Of a stretch of DNA of 64,000 nt, positions 27,012-37,100 are shown piece after piece. The position numbers and the translations under genes were made by a program. Every line of letters starts with the position of its first letter. The stretch's first letter is position 1. The notes beneath the pieces were generated by a model that worked only from the letters and a program-made list of their open reading frames with translations, did not search any database and had not been told where the DNA came from. Source of the stretch: Nocardioides eburneiflavus (lineage in GTDB: Bacteria; Actinomycetota; Actinomycetes; Propionibacteriales; Nocardioidaceae); assembly GCF_004785795.1 (NCBI RefSeq), contig NZ_SRRO01000001.1, forward strand, positions 4,650,001 through 4,714,000. Direction: 5' to 3'.

Positions 27012-28428
27012 TGACGTCCAGCAGAGTGGTGTACGGCTCCCGGTGAGCGTGTCGCTGTAGAAGCAGTGACGGCCACCGCGTGATCCTTCGAGTGATCTCC
27101 TACAACCGACTCGAAGAAGGACACGACGATGACCGTCACCCCCAGTATCGACCCTGCCCGCCTGCTCGAGGAACAGCTCGCCCAGGCGAGCCCCGATCTG
27201 TTGCGCGAGCTCCTCGGCACGTTCATCAACACGCTGCTGTCCGCTGAGGCCGACGCCGTCTGCGGCGCCGAGTACGGCACGAGCACCCCGGAACGGGTCA
27301 ACCGTCGCAACGGCTACCGGCACCGCGACTTCGACACCCGTGCCGGCACTCTGGATCTAGAGATCCCGAAGCTCCGGCAGGGGTCCTACTTCCCCGAGTG
27401 GCTCCTCGAACGCAGGAAGCGTGCCGAGCGGGCGCTGACCAGCGTGGTGGCGACCTGCTACCTGCTTGGTGTCTCGACGCGTCGGATGGACAAGCTCGTG
27501 GCCTCACTCGGCATCACCAGCTTGTCGAAGTCCCAGGTCTCGGAGATGGCCAAGGAGCTCGACGCCCACGTCGAAGAGTTCCGCACCCGCTCGCTGGCCG
27601 AGGCCGGACCGTTCACGTTCGTGGCTGCCGACGCCCTGGTCCTCAAGGTCCGCGAGGGTGGCCGCGTCGTGCCGGTCCACGCGCTCGTCGCGACCGGCGT
27701 CAACGGCGATGGGCACCGCGAGATCCTCGGCGTGCAGGTCACCACCAGCGAGGACGGCGCCGGCTGGCTGGCGTTCTTCCGCGACCTGACCGCCCGGGGC
27801 CTGTGCGGGGTGCGGCTCGTCACCAGCGACGCTCACCGCGGACTGACCGCGGCGATCGCCGCCACCATGGCCGGCGCCTCGTGGCAGCGGTGCCGCACCC
27901 ACTACGCCGCGAACCTGATGTCCGCGACCCCGAAGTCCAGCTGGGGATGGGTCAAGGCGCTGCTGCACTCGATCTACGACCAGCCCGACGCTGAGGCGGT
28001 CCACGCCCAGTTCGACCGCGTCGTCGACGCGCTGAGCGAGAAGCTCCCTGCGGTGGCCGACCACCTCGACAGCGCGCGCGACGACATCCTCGCCTTCACC
28101 GTGTTCCCGAAGGAGATCTGGCGCCAGATCTGGTCGAACAACCCCAACGAGCGCCTCAACCGCGAGATCCGCCGACGCACCGACGTCGTGGGGATCTTCC
28201 CCGACCGGACATCGGTCATCCGGCTCGTCGGCGCCGTCCTGGCCGAGCAGCACGACGAATGGGCCGAAGGACGCCGCTACCTCGGACTCGACGTCCTCGC
28301 CCGATCACAGGCCCTCGACACCACCACCACCGACGAGGAGATGAACGAACCAGCCCTTCAGGCCATCACGGCCTGACCCACCAACGACGAGGGATCACCC
28401 GTCGTACACCACGTCACAGGACTTGACC
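27012..28428 (+). mobile_element. IS256-family insertion sequence, copy 1
   Basis: About 1.42 kb with imperfect inverted termini (left near GTCCAGCAGAGTGGTGTACG, right the reverse of GTCCTGTGACGTGGTGTACG). It is flanked by a direct repeat ATCCGATCAG at 27002-27011 and 28429-28438; the true 8-9 bp duplication lies within it. The element interrupts a secreted toxin gene. A second internal inverted motif GGCCACCGCGTGATCC starts near 27072. Confidence 0.85.
27129..28376 (+). CDS. IS256-family transposase
   Basis: A 415-residue DDE transposase of the mutator/IS256 type. Catalytic residues are visible in FVAADALVLKV (Asp), VRLVTSDAHRGL (Asp) and WSNNPNERLNREIRRRTDVV (Glu). The N-terminal part has GAEYGTSTPERVNRRNGYR, a family hallmark. 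The length is normal and the frame is intact, so it is likely active. It is similar but not identical to the second IS256 transposase at 40219-41472. Confidence 0.93.
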   Translation: MTVTPSIDPARLLEEQLAQASPDLLRELLGTFINTLLSAEADAVCGAEYGTSTPERVNRRNGYRHRDFDTRAGTLDLEIPKLRQGSYFPEWLLERRKRAERALTSVVATCYLLGVSTRRMDKLVASLGITSLSKSQVSEMAKELDAHVEEFRTRSLAEAGPFTFVAADALVLKVREGGRVVPVHALVATGVNGDGHREILGVQVTTSEDGAGWLAFFRDLTARGLCGVRLVTSDAHRGLTAAIAATMAGASWQRCRTHYAANLMSATPKSSWGWVKALLHSIYDQPDAEAVHAQFDRVVDALSEKLPAVADHLDSARDDILAFTVFPKEIWRQIWSNNPNERLNREIRRRTDVVGIFPDRTSVIRLVGAVLAEQHDEWAEGRRYLGLDVLARSQALDTTTTDEEMNEPALQAITA

Positions 28429-28847
28429 ATCCGATCAGCCTTGGCCAGCAGCCGTTCAGTGTTTGCGGCAACATGCCCTCGCTGAAGCGACAAGAGATCC
28501 CCGTCGATCAACTCAGCTGGCAGCGTAGTCGTACCCGTAGGCGTGCGGCCCTGTGCGACCCCCGTGGGCGGGGCGTCGGTGATGTGGGTGTGAGTCGCCA
28601 CGCCGTCGGGGCGCGACGACGTGCCGTTCGACCCGCGGTCGACGGATGCTTCGGACGTGTCACGGACGGCGACGGATGGCGGGCCGCGCTCCAGCGCGCC
28701 GTTGTCGCGAGGCGCTGAGTGGGCCGGGGCGTTGTAGGTGTAGATCGGGGTGGGGAACTCAATTGCCGCCCAGCTCGGATACGCAGTGAGACTTCCAAGG
28801 AGCGTTGCCAGGAACGCCACGAGGTAGGTCCGAATGGCTCCGATCAC
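28429..28847 (-). pseudogene. Secreted toxin module 3, N-terminal part, disrupted by IS256 copy 1
   Basis: It starts at GTG 28847, overlapping the stop of the DUF2283 gene (GTGA). A signal peptide (IRTYLVAFLATLLGSLTAYPSWA) precedes a Pro/Ser/Thr-rich linker containing PTPIYTYNAPAH and ending LLAKADR. The reading frame continues only about 11 codons into the IS and stops at 28395. The intact ancestor continues at 27001 into the toxin tip. It is not RHS-like in length; it resembles a toxin tip given its own export signal. Confidence 0.8.
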
Positions 28848-29296
28848 GTGCGGCCTCGCAGCACTTCGGGCGGAAGGGACTTGCTCGCGTCGAGGATCGC
28901 GATTCCGAGCAGTCGGCCATCCGCGCCAAAGTCCAGATTGATCATGCCCCCGAGCTCGACGAGGTCGACCGGGATGGTGCGCTCCACCTCGTCGGACCGA
29001 ATCGCGTCGACGAGGGTGACATACGCCGCGTCGGCGTCCTGGTCATAGCTGATTCTCACGGAGAGTCGCTGGGTCGCCTGTAGGGTCTCGTCAGCCAGTA
29101 CGCGGCTGGCGCCAAGGATCTCGATCCCCAGCACCTTGCCTTCGGCATCAAGGTCGAAGTCGATGGAGGCGAGTTCCAACTCCAACATCGACGATCTTGT
29201 TTGAGCGACTCCACCGGGCGCGGTGGAGTCGACGAGGTAGACGTAAGCGGCGTTCGCGTCACTGTCGTAGGTCAGCCTCACGGGTATCCCGACCAT
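28844..29296 (-). CDS. Tandem DUF2283 protein, probable immunity for module 2
   Basis: 150 residues made of two similar halves. Residues about 5-58 (VRLTYDSDANAAYVYLVD, then LGIEILGAS) and about 80-135 (VRISYDQDADAAYVTLVD, then LGIAILDAS) are each a DUF2283 unit. DUF2283 proteins are small, usually single-domain and of unknown function. Here the gene overlaps the end of the preceding toxin tip by 19 bp and is overlapped by the next secreted toxin (GTGA), so it sits in the immunity slot of module 2. No signal peptide is present, consistent with cytosolic protection. Confidence 0.75.
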   Translation of the reverse strand: MVGIPVRLTYDSDANAAYVYLVDSTAPGGVAQTRSSMLELELASIDFDLDAEGKVLGIEILGASRVLADETLQATQRLSVRISYDQDADAAYVTLVDAIRSDEVERTIPVDLVELGGMINLDFGADGRLLGIAILDASKSLPPEVLRGRT

Positions 29297-29393
29297 CCGT
29301 AGTTCCGGGCGCGATTCCCGAGTTCCTGCCTCGTCAGACCCTTCATGCCAGTGATGACTCCCCGCTCGCCGACGATCACGACGTTGTACAGAT
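29278..29393 (-). pseudogene. C-terminal end of toxin module 2, truncated by IS3 copy A
   Basis: 38 codons up to a natural stop read YNVVIVGERGVITGMKGLTR then ARNYGWSGYP. This is a typical C-terminal end of a polymorphic toxin tip: strands, then a helix with LTRQELGNRARNYGW. The upstream side is cut at the IS3 inverted repeat. Function unknown. Confidence 0.65.
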
Positions 29394-29432
29394 TGAACCG
29401 CCCCGGAGTTTCCGGAGGCTGGGTTTGGTGGC

Positions 29433-30353
29433 TCAGCCGGTCGGCGTGAGCTGGTTTCTTGCAGCGTAGTGAAGTTCTTCGGCCTCGACCGGGGTCAGGT
29501 CGTCGATGGCCTCGTGCGGGCGCTCGTTGTTGAAGAAGTCGACCCAGTTGAGGGTCTCGAGCTCGACGTGCTCGACACCGCGCCAAGGTCCTTCGGGACG
29601 GATCAGCTCAGCCTTGTAGAGCCCGATCTGAGACTCGGCGAGCGCGTTATCGTAGGCATCGCCGACCGATCCGACAGAAGGGTCGACGCCCTCGTCAACG
29701 AGCCGTTCGGTGAACGCGAAACTGACGTACTGCGACCCGGCATCGGTGTGATGGACCAACCCCGACAGGTCGGTGATGCCGGCCTGCTGGCGAGTCCAGA
29801 TCGCGTGCTCGAGAGTGTCGAGGACCAGGTCGGTCGTCATCCTCGTCGCTGCCCGCCAGCCCACGATGCGGCGGGAGAACACGTCGAAGATGAATGCGAC
29901 GTAGACGGTGCCGGACCAGGTCGCGACGTAGGTGAAGTCAGCAACCCACAGCTGGTTCGGACGCGCAGCCCAGAACTGCCGGTCCACACGATCCAGGGGA
30001 CGGTCGGCCGCGGGATCGGCGATGGTGGTGCGGACCTTCTTCAACCGTCGTGCGCCCTCCCAGCCCTGCTGGCGGTACAGCCGCTCGATCGTGCACCTGG
30101 CCACGTCGTGACCCTGCCGGCGTAGGTGGAGCCACATCTTGCGTGACCCGAACCGCGCCAGCAGCCGTTGCCGGCCCCTCTCGGCCGCGATCACCGCGAC
30201 GATCTCGGCGTCACGCCGAGCACGTCGCGAGGGCCGTCTAACCCTGGCGTCGTAGTAGGTCGACGGGGCGATCTTGATCCCGTGCTCGGCGAGCACACGA
30301 CAGATCGGCTCGATCCCGTAGTCGGCCCTGTGGGTGTCGATGAAGTCGATCAA
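29433..30353 (-). CDS. IS3-family transposase OrfB (integrase domain), copy A
   Basis: 306 residues. An HTH_21-type region is followed by an rve integrase core with catalytic residues in VADFTYVATWSG (Asp), LVHHTDAGSQYVS (Asp) and YDNALAESQIGLYKAEL (Glu). The start is TTG 30353, overlapping the OrfA stop by 4 bp (TTGA). In this family OrfA and OrfB are usually joined by -1 frameshifting; I see no A6G-type slippery run, so coupling by reinitiation is equally possible. Confidence 0.92.
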   Translation of the reverse strand: MIDFIDTHRADYGIEPICRVLAEHGIKIAPSTYYDARVRRPSRRARRDAEIVAVIAAERGRQRLLARFGSRKMWLHLRRQGHDVARCTIERLYRQQGWEGARRLKKVRTTIADPAADRPLDRVDRQFWAARPNQLWVADFTYVATWSGTVYVAFIFDVFSRRIVGWRAATRMTTDLVLDTLEHAIWTRQQAGITDLSGLVHHTDAGSQYVSFAFTERLVDEGVDPSVGSVGDAYDNALAESQIGLYKAELIRPEGPWRGVEHVELETLNWVDFFNNERPHEAIDDLTPVEAEELHYAARNQLTPTG

Positions 30354-30673
30354 TACCTGTTGGGGCGGTCGAGCTCCGCCGCGAAGAAAGCCGAGGCGCT
30401 CTTCAAGATCTCGTTCGCCCGCCGCAGCTCGGCGTTCTCCCGCTTCAGCGCCTTGATCTCAGCCAGCTCCTCGCTGGTCTTCCCGGCCCGGACACCACCA
30501 TCGATCTCGGCCTGCCTGACCCACTTGCGCACCGACTCGGTCGAGGTGATCCCGAGCTTCGCCGCGATCGACCTGATCGCAGCCGCCTCGTGCGGATAGT
30601 CCACACGCGACTCCAACACCATCCGCACCGCGCGCTCACGCAACTCGGGCGGGTACTTCGAGGGACGTGCCAT
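30350..30673 (-). CDS. IS3-family transposase OrfA, copy A
   Basis: A 107-residue helix-turn-helix protein ([34 protein letters not shown]) ending in a leucine-zipper-like segment ([20 protein letters not shown]). It binds the IS ends and pairs with OrfB. ATG 30673 has GGAAGGA upstream. It is identical at protein level to copies B and C. Confidence 0.92.
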   Translation of the reverse strand: MARPSKYPPELRERAVRMVLESRVDYPHEAAAIRSIAAKLGITSTESVRKWVRQAEIDGGVRAGKTSEELAEIKALKRENAELRRANEILKSASAFFAAELDRPNRY

Positions 30674-30724
30674 GAGAGTGATCCTTCCAACGAATCAGCT
30701 CTCCGGACATCCCGGGGCGGTTCA

Positions 30725-30818
30725 ATGTCGATTCACCGACGGCGAGCGGCGTTCCTGAGCCGAGCCACCCGGTGACGCTGGCGATGAGCACGAGCAGCAT
30801 GCGGGCCAGGAGCCTCAT
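30725..30818 (-). pseudogene. N-terminal leader of secreted toxin module 2, truncated by IS3 copy A
   Basis: It starts at ATG 30818, overlapping the stop of immunity gene 1 (ATGA). Thirty-one codons encode a clear signal peptide (MRLLARMLLVLIASVTGW then GSGTPLAVGEST) before the IS3 end. If the IS is removed it joins the fragment 29278-29393 in frame, but the product would be only 69 residues, so an internal part appears lost. Confidence 0.7.
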
Positions 30819-31168
30819 GAGATCCGCACCATCTCCGGAGGGGGCCACGACTGGGGCGGGTCATCGGTGTACCAAGCCTGCTCTAGCCCGATCAGTCGGC
30901 CGTCTCGGATCCACACGAGCAGTTCGCCAACCAGTTGTTCGCGCTCGTACACGAGAGCGCTTCCCGGGGCCGGGCCGTCCGGCAGATCGACCGCTGGAAT
31001 ATCGGACGGCACCTCGACATCCAGCATCGTGGCTGAGTAGCGAACAACAGTTGCGCCTTCGGCCTGGCCCAACAGCTTGCTCGAGGTCTCGGCGAGTGGC
31101 GACGTCACGTGCGCGATCAACCGCAGCATGTCCGCGCTGAGGCGGTCTCCGGGCATCAACTCGTTCAT
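30815..31168 (-). CDS. Probable immunity protein for the RHS toxin
   Basis: A 117-residue soluble acidic protein with no recognised domain. Its ATG at 31168 overlaps the RHS stop by 4 bp (ATGA), and its own stop overlaps the start of the next secreted module in the same way. Immediate coupling downstream of an RHS toxin is the standard place for its cognate immunity gene; function is inferred from this alone. Confidence 0.65.
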   Translation of the reverse strand: MNELMPGDRLSADMLRLIAHVTSPLAETSSKLLGQAEGATVVRYSATMLDVEVPSDIPAVDLPDGPAPGSALVYEREQLVGELLVWIRDGRLIGLEQAWYTDDPPQSWPPPEMVRIS

Positions 31169-34100
31169 GGCGTAAAGGCCGTTCCGATGCGCGGAATGCC
31201 ATCGACGACGGCGCCACGGATGACGACGGCCTGGCCTCCGATGCTCTGCGCAATCTCGAACCGCCCGGCCTGTGGCAGCGGGCCGCCGATGCTCCTGACG
31301 ATCTGCTCCATGGCGGCCTCGCGGCTCCCGAACTGCTGAACGAGCGGCTGGAAGTTGTGCTTCGGATCGAAGATGTGATTGAGCTTGTCAGGCCGAAGCG
31401 CGTCATCGAGTGTCCGCCGCTCGGTTGCGCTCAGCGCTCGAACAACGTCGTCCCCTGCGTTTGCGGCACCGCGGCCTAGGAGTCGGATGCCGCCGGCGGC
31501 GACGCTGCTCGGGAGTGGTACGCCGAAGGCGTCGCCGGTCATGTAGCCGAAGGATTGACGGTTGGCTCCGAGGTGACGAGCGAAGCTGTCGGCCGCGTTC
31601 TCTCCGGCCCTGACTCCGCCTCCGGTGAGGTAGTCGCCGCAGTTGGTGATGGCGGTGCCTAGGGATCCGCAGTTGCTGACGAGGTCGACGCTAAGGGCTG
31701 CGCCGTGCACGACGCCGGCTGCCCAGTCTCTGGGGCTGCCGAAGTCGAGGTTGGGGTTGTAGGTGGCGGCTTCGTAGTCCCAGCCCATTGCTTCGCTGGT
31801 GGACTTGCTGCAGTTGTCGACGCTTTCGCACCAGTCGTCTTCGAACGTTTCTTGGGAGGGGTTGCCGCCTGCGGCGCCGTCTCCTCCGGTTGAGGCGTGT
31901 CCGTCGAGCTCGACGCCGGTGATGGGGTTGCCCCCGGAGAAGGCGTACCGGTTGGTGTTCCAGGGGTCCATGCCTAGGGCGAGGTCGTCGAGGGCGCCGT
32001 TGTACATGTCGCGGGTGAGGAATCGGTTCAGGCCGGGGTCGTAGTTGCGGAACCCCATGTCGTATTGCCCGGTTGTGGGCTCGATGCGCTTGCCGTTGAA
32101 CCGGTACGGGTTGGTGACCTCGTCGTCCGGGACGGGAGTCGTTCCGGTCTGTTCGGGTGCCTCGTCGAGGCCCTTGGTGCCGGTGGGGTCGGGTGCTCCG
32201 TAGGCGTGGTAGCGGTAGGTGGCGTCGACCTCGCCGGTGGGGTTGGTGAGGGTTTCGATGTCGCCGTGCGGGTTGGTGCCGTAGTAGAGCGTGGTTGAAG
32301 GGTCAGTGGAGTTGACCGGGGAGTCCACCAGCGAGAGCTTCTCGCCGCTTGGCCCGTAGGTGAAGGCCTTGGCGACTGCCCAGGCGCCGGCGTTGTTCTT
32401 GCGCTCTTCCTGCACGACCTGGTCGGAGAGTCCGAGGTAGGTGTAGCGGGTCGTCTTCGCTGTGTTCGTCTGCACCTTGGTAGTGACGGAGGTGGTGCGG
32501 TCGAAGGCGTCGTACGTGGTGGTCTTGGTGACGTCGTTGGCGCCGGCCGGAACGAGGAGGAATTGCTGGTCCTTGATGAGCCGGTCGAATCCGTCGTACT
32601 GGTACTCCTTGATCTTCACTCCGTCCTGGGTGACTTTCCACAGTCGACCCCAGGGGTCGTAGGTGTAGGCGTTGGTGGTCTTGACGGTTCCGTTCGGGGC
32701 GACGATCTGTGTTTGGTCGAGGCGGTTGCGTTCGTAGGTGGACACGCTGGTGTTGGCGGTCGTGTCTCCGATGCGTTGTTCGATAGTGTTACCAGCGGCG
32801 TCGTAGCGGTAGAACTCGTCCTTGCCCGCTTCGGCCCCGCTTTTGGTGACCTTCTCGAGCTGACCGGCGGGCGTGTAGGTGTAGACGGTGTCCTGGGCCA
32901 GCGTGCCGGCGGTGTCGGGGTGGTCGAGGGTGGCGTCGTCGCGGCGGCGGTCGCCGTCGGCGTTGAACCACAGGAGGTGGCGGGAGACGAGGTCGCCGTT
33001 GGTGCGCCTTTCCTCGGTGCGCTTGGGTAGCCCGTCCTCGTGGTAGGTGTACGTGGTGGTGTTGCCGTTGGCCTTGGTCAGGGTGTCGCGCATGCCGCGG
33101 GAGTCGTAGGTGAAGTGGGTGGTCTTGAGCGTGGTGTCGCTCGACGATGACCCGGTCTGCACGGTCACGACCTGGTCGCGTGCGTCGTAGGTGTAGGCGG
33201 TGTAGCGGGCGGCGTTCTCGTTGCCGCTTTCACCGTTGCCTTCGACCTTGCGGGGTCGGCTGCGGTTGGTGGTGAGGACGTTGTTATTCGCGTCGTAGGT
33301 GTAGGTCGTGGTTCGTCGGGGTGTTGAGGTGCCGTGCGCGGACTCCTCGACCTTGATGATGCGACCAAGACCGTCGGGGGTGGAGGTCCAGCGCTGGACG
33401 GTGAGGCCGTCCACGATGCGGCGTACCTGGGTGCCTGACCCGTCGAGATCGTAGGAGTACTCAAACGCCCGGCCTTGGGCTTGTTTGGTGAGCTTGACGG
33501 CGTCGGCGTCGGCGACGGTGGTGCGGCTGGTGGTCTGCGTCGGTGGCTCGGGATCCAGGGTCGGGGTGCTCAGTGGGGACGTGAGCGTCTGCGTTGGCGG
33601 GTCGATGTCGCCGAGATCCTCGTAACTGATGTGTGCGGTGATCTTATAGGGCTGACCACCGAGGAGTTCGACGTTTCGCACCGCGGCGTAGCCAGTGCTG
33701 CAGGCGCGCTGGTCGAGTTGGGCGATGCGGGTGCCGTGGTCGGTGGCGACGGAGTAGGAGGCGTAGTTCGGCTCGGTCGAGGTTGCTTGGGGGCAGGTGG
33801 CGGCGATGTTGTAGGTGCCGTCACTGGGCACAGTGACCGGCCACGTGTAGGTGCCGTAGCTGTCGCACGCTCGGCCGTCGCACAGGGTGGTGGTGCTGGT
33901 GCGACGGCTGGTGCCGACCATGCCGGTTCGGGCTCGGGTGTCGAGGGTCCAGGTGCCGGTGCTGCTGGTGCCGGGAGTGTCGTTGTCGACCACGATGGGG
34001 GGTTCCCATGCGTTGGATGCTGCGTTGTCGTTCCTGGTCCGCAGCGATCCGTCGGACCAGTAGGTCCACGTCATGGTGCGGTTGGCTGAGTTGTCGGTGG

Positions 34101-37100
34101 ACTTGATGGTGCGGCTGGTTTGGCGTCCGGCGCGGTCGTAGTCGTAGGTGGTGACTAGGTTCCATGGGTCGGTGGAGGACTTGACGTCCCCGGAGTCCCA
34201 GTAGTCGAACTCGGTCCAGTGCTGCCCGGTGGTGGCCCATGAGGGGTTGGATTGCCGCTTTAGTTGCCCGGCGGCGTCGTAGCTGAAGAACGTGTTGGCG
34301 GGTTTGTCGTAGATCGGGGCGTCGGTGTCACCGGGACGGAAGGGTCCGGAGCGCTGGATCGGGCGGTTGAGCGCGTCGTACGTGGTCTCGGTCGTACGCC
34401 CGCTGGGGTTGGTGACGGTCGTGGGGTTACCCGTGTTGTCGTAGCCGTAGGTCGTGACGCGAAGTTCCGCGGCGGTAGCGCCGATCGGGGTGTGCGGCGT
34501 GGTGACGGTCGCAACGCGTGATGCGGCGTCGTAGGTGTAGGTGCGGTCGTTGCCGTCCTGGTCGGTCTGGGCGGTGACGAGGCCGTCGTAGTCGTAGGCT
34601 GTGGTGCTCGCGTTTCCGAGGGCATCGGTCACGCTGTCTTGGCGATGGGCCAGGTCGTAACCGAACAGGGTGGTGTAGTCATCGGTGGCGAGTGTGGCGC
34701 TCTTGCGGGGATCTTCGACTTTCACGAGGTTCGAGACACGGTCGTAGGTGTACCTGGTGGTGGGCCGCTTCCACTGCCCTGCGTCGAGGTGCGGGGTGGT
34801 GACGGTGAGGACCTGACCGAGGTGGTCGTAGGTGTAGATCGTCTGGTGGTCCTCCGCGATGGTGGTGCTCGCGACTCCCAAGGGCGTGGTCTCGGTGAGG
34901 ACCCGGTCCAAGTCGTCGTAGGACATCTCGGTCTTGCGCGTCCCTGCCGCGCCGTTGCCGGGAAGGGTGATCGTGGCCGGTGCGTCCATCGCGGTGTAGG
35001 TCGTCTGGGTGATGGCACCGGTGGGGTCGGTGACCTCTACGACATTGTCGTTCAGGTCGTAGTCGGTCTGGGTGGTGCGGACCTCGGTGGGCTGGTGGGG
35101 GGTGGTGATCTTCCATGGCCGTCCGAAGGCGTCGTACTCGGCTGTAGTGATGCGTGAGAGCTGGTCCGAGATCTGGGTCACGTTGCCGCGCACGTCGTAG
35201 GTGAGGTTCGTGTCCCGGGTACCAGGGTCGCTGGTGGTGGCGGCGGTGATGGGGTCGATGATCCGGCGTGGCATACCGTTGGGGTCGTAGTTCTCGTACG
35301 TGGTGGTGTGCCCGCGTGGATCGGTCGCGGTAGCGAGTGTTCCGTCGGGGTTGTAGGTGTAGGCGGTGGTTTCTCCGGCGCCGTTGGTGACGGTCTTCAG
35401 GTCCCCGTTGGGGTGGTAGCCGTAGGTGCTGGTGCGACCTTCTGGAGTGGCGGTGGAGGTCAGGACGGTGAGGGGCACGCTCTGACCGGTTTGACCGACC
35501 TGGACTGTCATCGGCTCGTAGGTCAGTCGCGTGGACTTCTCGACCGGGTCGCCCACGCTGTCCCACTGCTGCTTCAGGTAGCCGGTGTTCAGGTCGTAGA
35601 GCCACCTCGATCGTGCTCGAGGCGCCCCGGGTGACGCGGCCGGTTCGATGAGGGTCTGGACGTTGTTGTCCGCATCCCACGCCAGGTCGGTGCGGTAGGT
35701 GGGGTCGGTCGGGGCCAGCGCGTTCGCGTTGGCGTCGATGATGCTCGTCGCCAGACCGAACGAGTTCATCTCATACGCCGTCACCGACGGTGTGGTGCCG
35801 TTTGCGTTGGTCACCGTGGCTCGAAGGACGGACCCGTCTTGCGCGTCCGGGTCCTCGTAGGCGTAGGTGGTGTCGTGACCGCGCCTGTCGGTGAGTCGCT
35901 CCGGCCACAACGCGAACTTCGGGTCGCCTGTTGGAATGTAAAAGATGGTGGTTGTCGCGTCGCGCGGGTCCGTGACCGAGGTCAGCTTGGCGTGCTTGTT
36001 GCCTTGAGGGACGGCGTAGGTGAAGTCGAACGTCTTGACCGGTCCGGCGAACGAGTTGCTGCTGGGGGTGTAGGCGCCGTCTTCGATGCGGGTCACCTGG
36101 CCTGCGTCATAGGTAAACCGGATGCCGCGTCCCGACAGGTCACGAAGCCACCTCAGCTGCCCCTGAACCCAACCTAGCGTGAGGGTTTCGCGACCTGTCG
36201 CGTCCCCGAGTGAAGTGAGCTGCCAGTTGGTGTCGTAGCCGAAGGTCAGGGCGTTGCCGTGGCGGTCCTGGATCGAGTTCGGCAGCCCTGCGTCGCCCCG
36301 TCCGGGTCCTTGTCCCTGACGGTAGAAGAATCGTGTGCCGTCAGGGCGGCTGAACACCCACTGCTGCGCCGACGGTGCGGTGCGGTGCCAGGCCAAGCTC
36401 AGGTGGACTCCGGCTGGTGCCGCGTACGTGACGACAGGGTCGTCCTTGGTGGCGTCGTTGCGCTCATAGACGTGCGTGGTGCCGTCCCCGTCGATGAACG
36501 TCATCTCCTGCGGCGCAGCTCCGTTGTCGCTGGAGGGGACCGAGAGCCGGCTACCGAGCCGTGTCAACGTGGAGGTCTGCACCGACCACCCAAACCCGGT
36601 CCCGTCATCCGTGACATCGGTGGAGTTGTACGCCAATCGGACGAACGTCGACGGACCGACCGAAGGGTTCGAGATCGGGTCATAGGACCAGACCAGGTTG
36701 CCTTCATACAGGTTGGTCATCACCCCCGACCCGGCGCCCGTAGCCTCTCCTGCGTAGGTGAGCCACCTCTCGAGCCCGAGCTGATTGGAGGACGCGTCCT
36801 CGACCAACCTGTCCGGGCACAGCAGTCCCGCGGCTGCCATGGCGCAGAAGACGTTCGGGCGCGTGAGCGGCGACGCGCTGGGCGGGTTCGAGCTCGACCA
36901 ACGAGTCGAGCCGTTCCACAGGTCGAGGTAGAAGTCATAATCCAGGCGCTTGGCGCCCTCGTCACTGTTGATCGGCGGTTCCACCACGACGTCGAGCGTC
37001 GTTGACTGCCCCGGTGCCAAGTCCTCGCCCAATGCGACGGCGGCTACATTGCCCGGCGTCTCGTCGGCTGAGGCATCACCGACCCTCGTCCACCTGTAGG

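Larger units (their letters stand above)
29394..30724 (-). mobile_element. IS3-family insertion sequence, copy A (1,331 bp)
   Basis: Imperfect inverted repeats TGAACCGCCCCGGAGTTTCC and TGAACCGCCCCGGGATGTCC mark the ends. The encoded OrfA and OrfB are the same as in copies B and C. Flanking trinucleotides differ (GAT left, ATG right), so there is no target duplication; this and the missing middle of toxin module 2 suggest a deletion between two copies. Confidence 0.93.

Noticed and set aside
32000..36700. Regularly spaced repeats that might suggest a CRISPR array or tandem DNA repeat
   Set aside because: They are degenerate YD-repeat codons (GTCGTAGGTGTAG-like) within one long coding frame; spacing and sequence vary.
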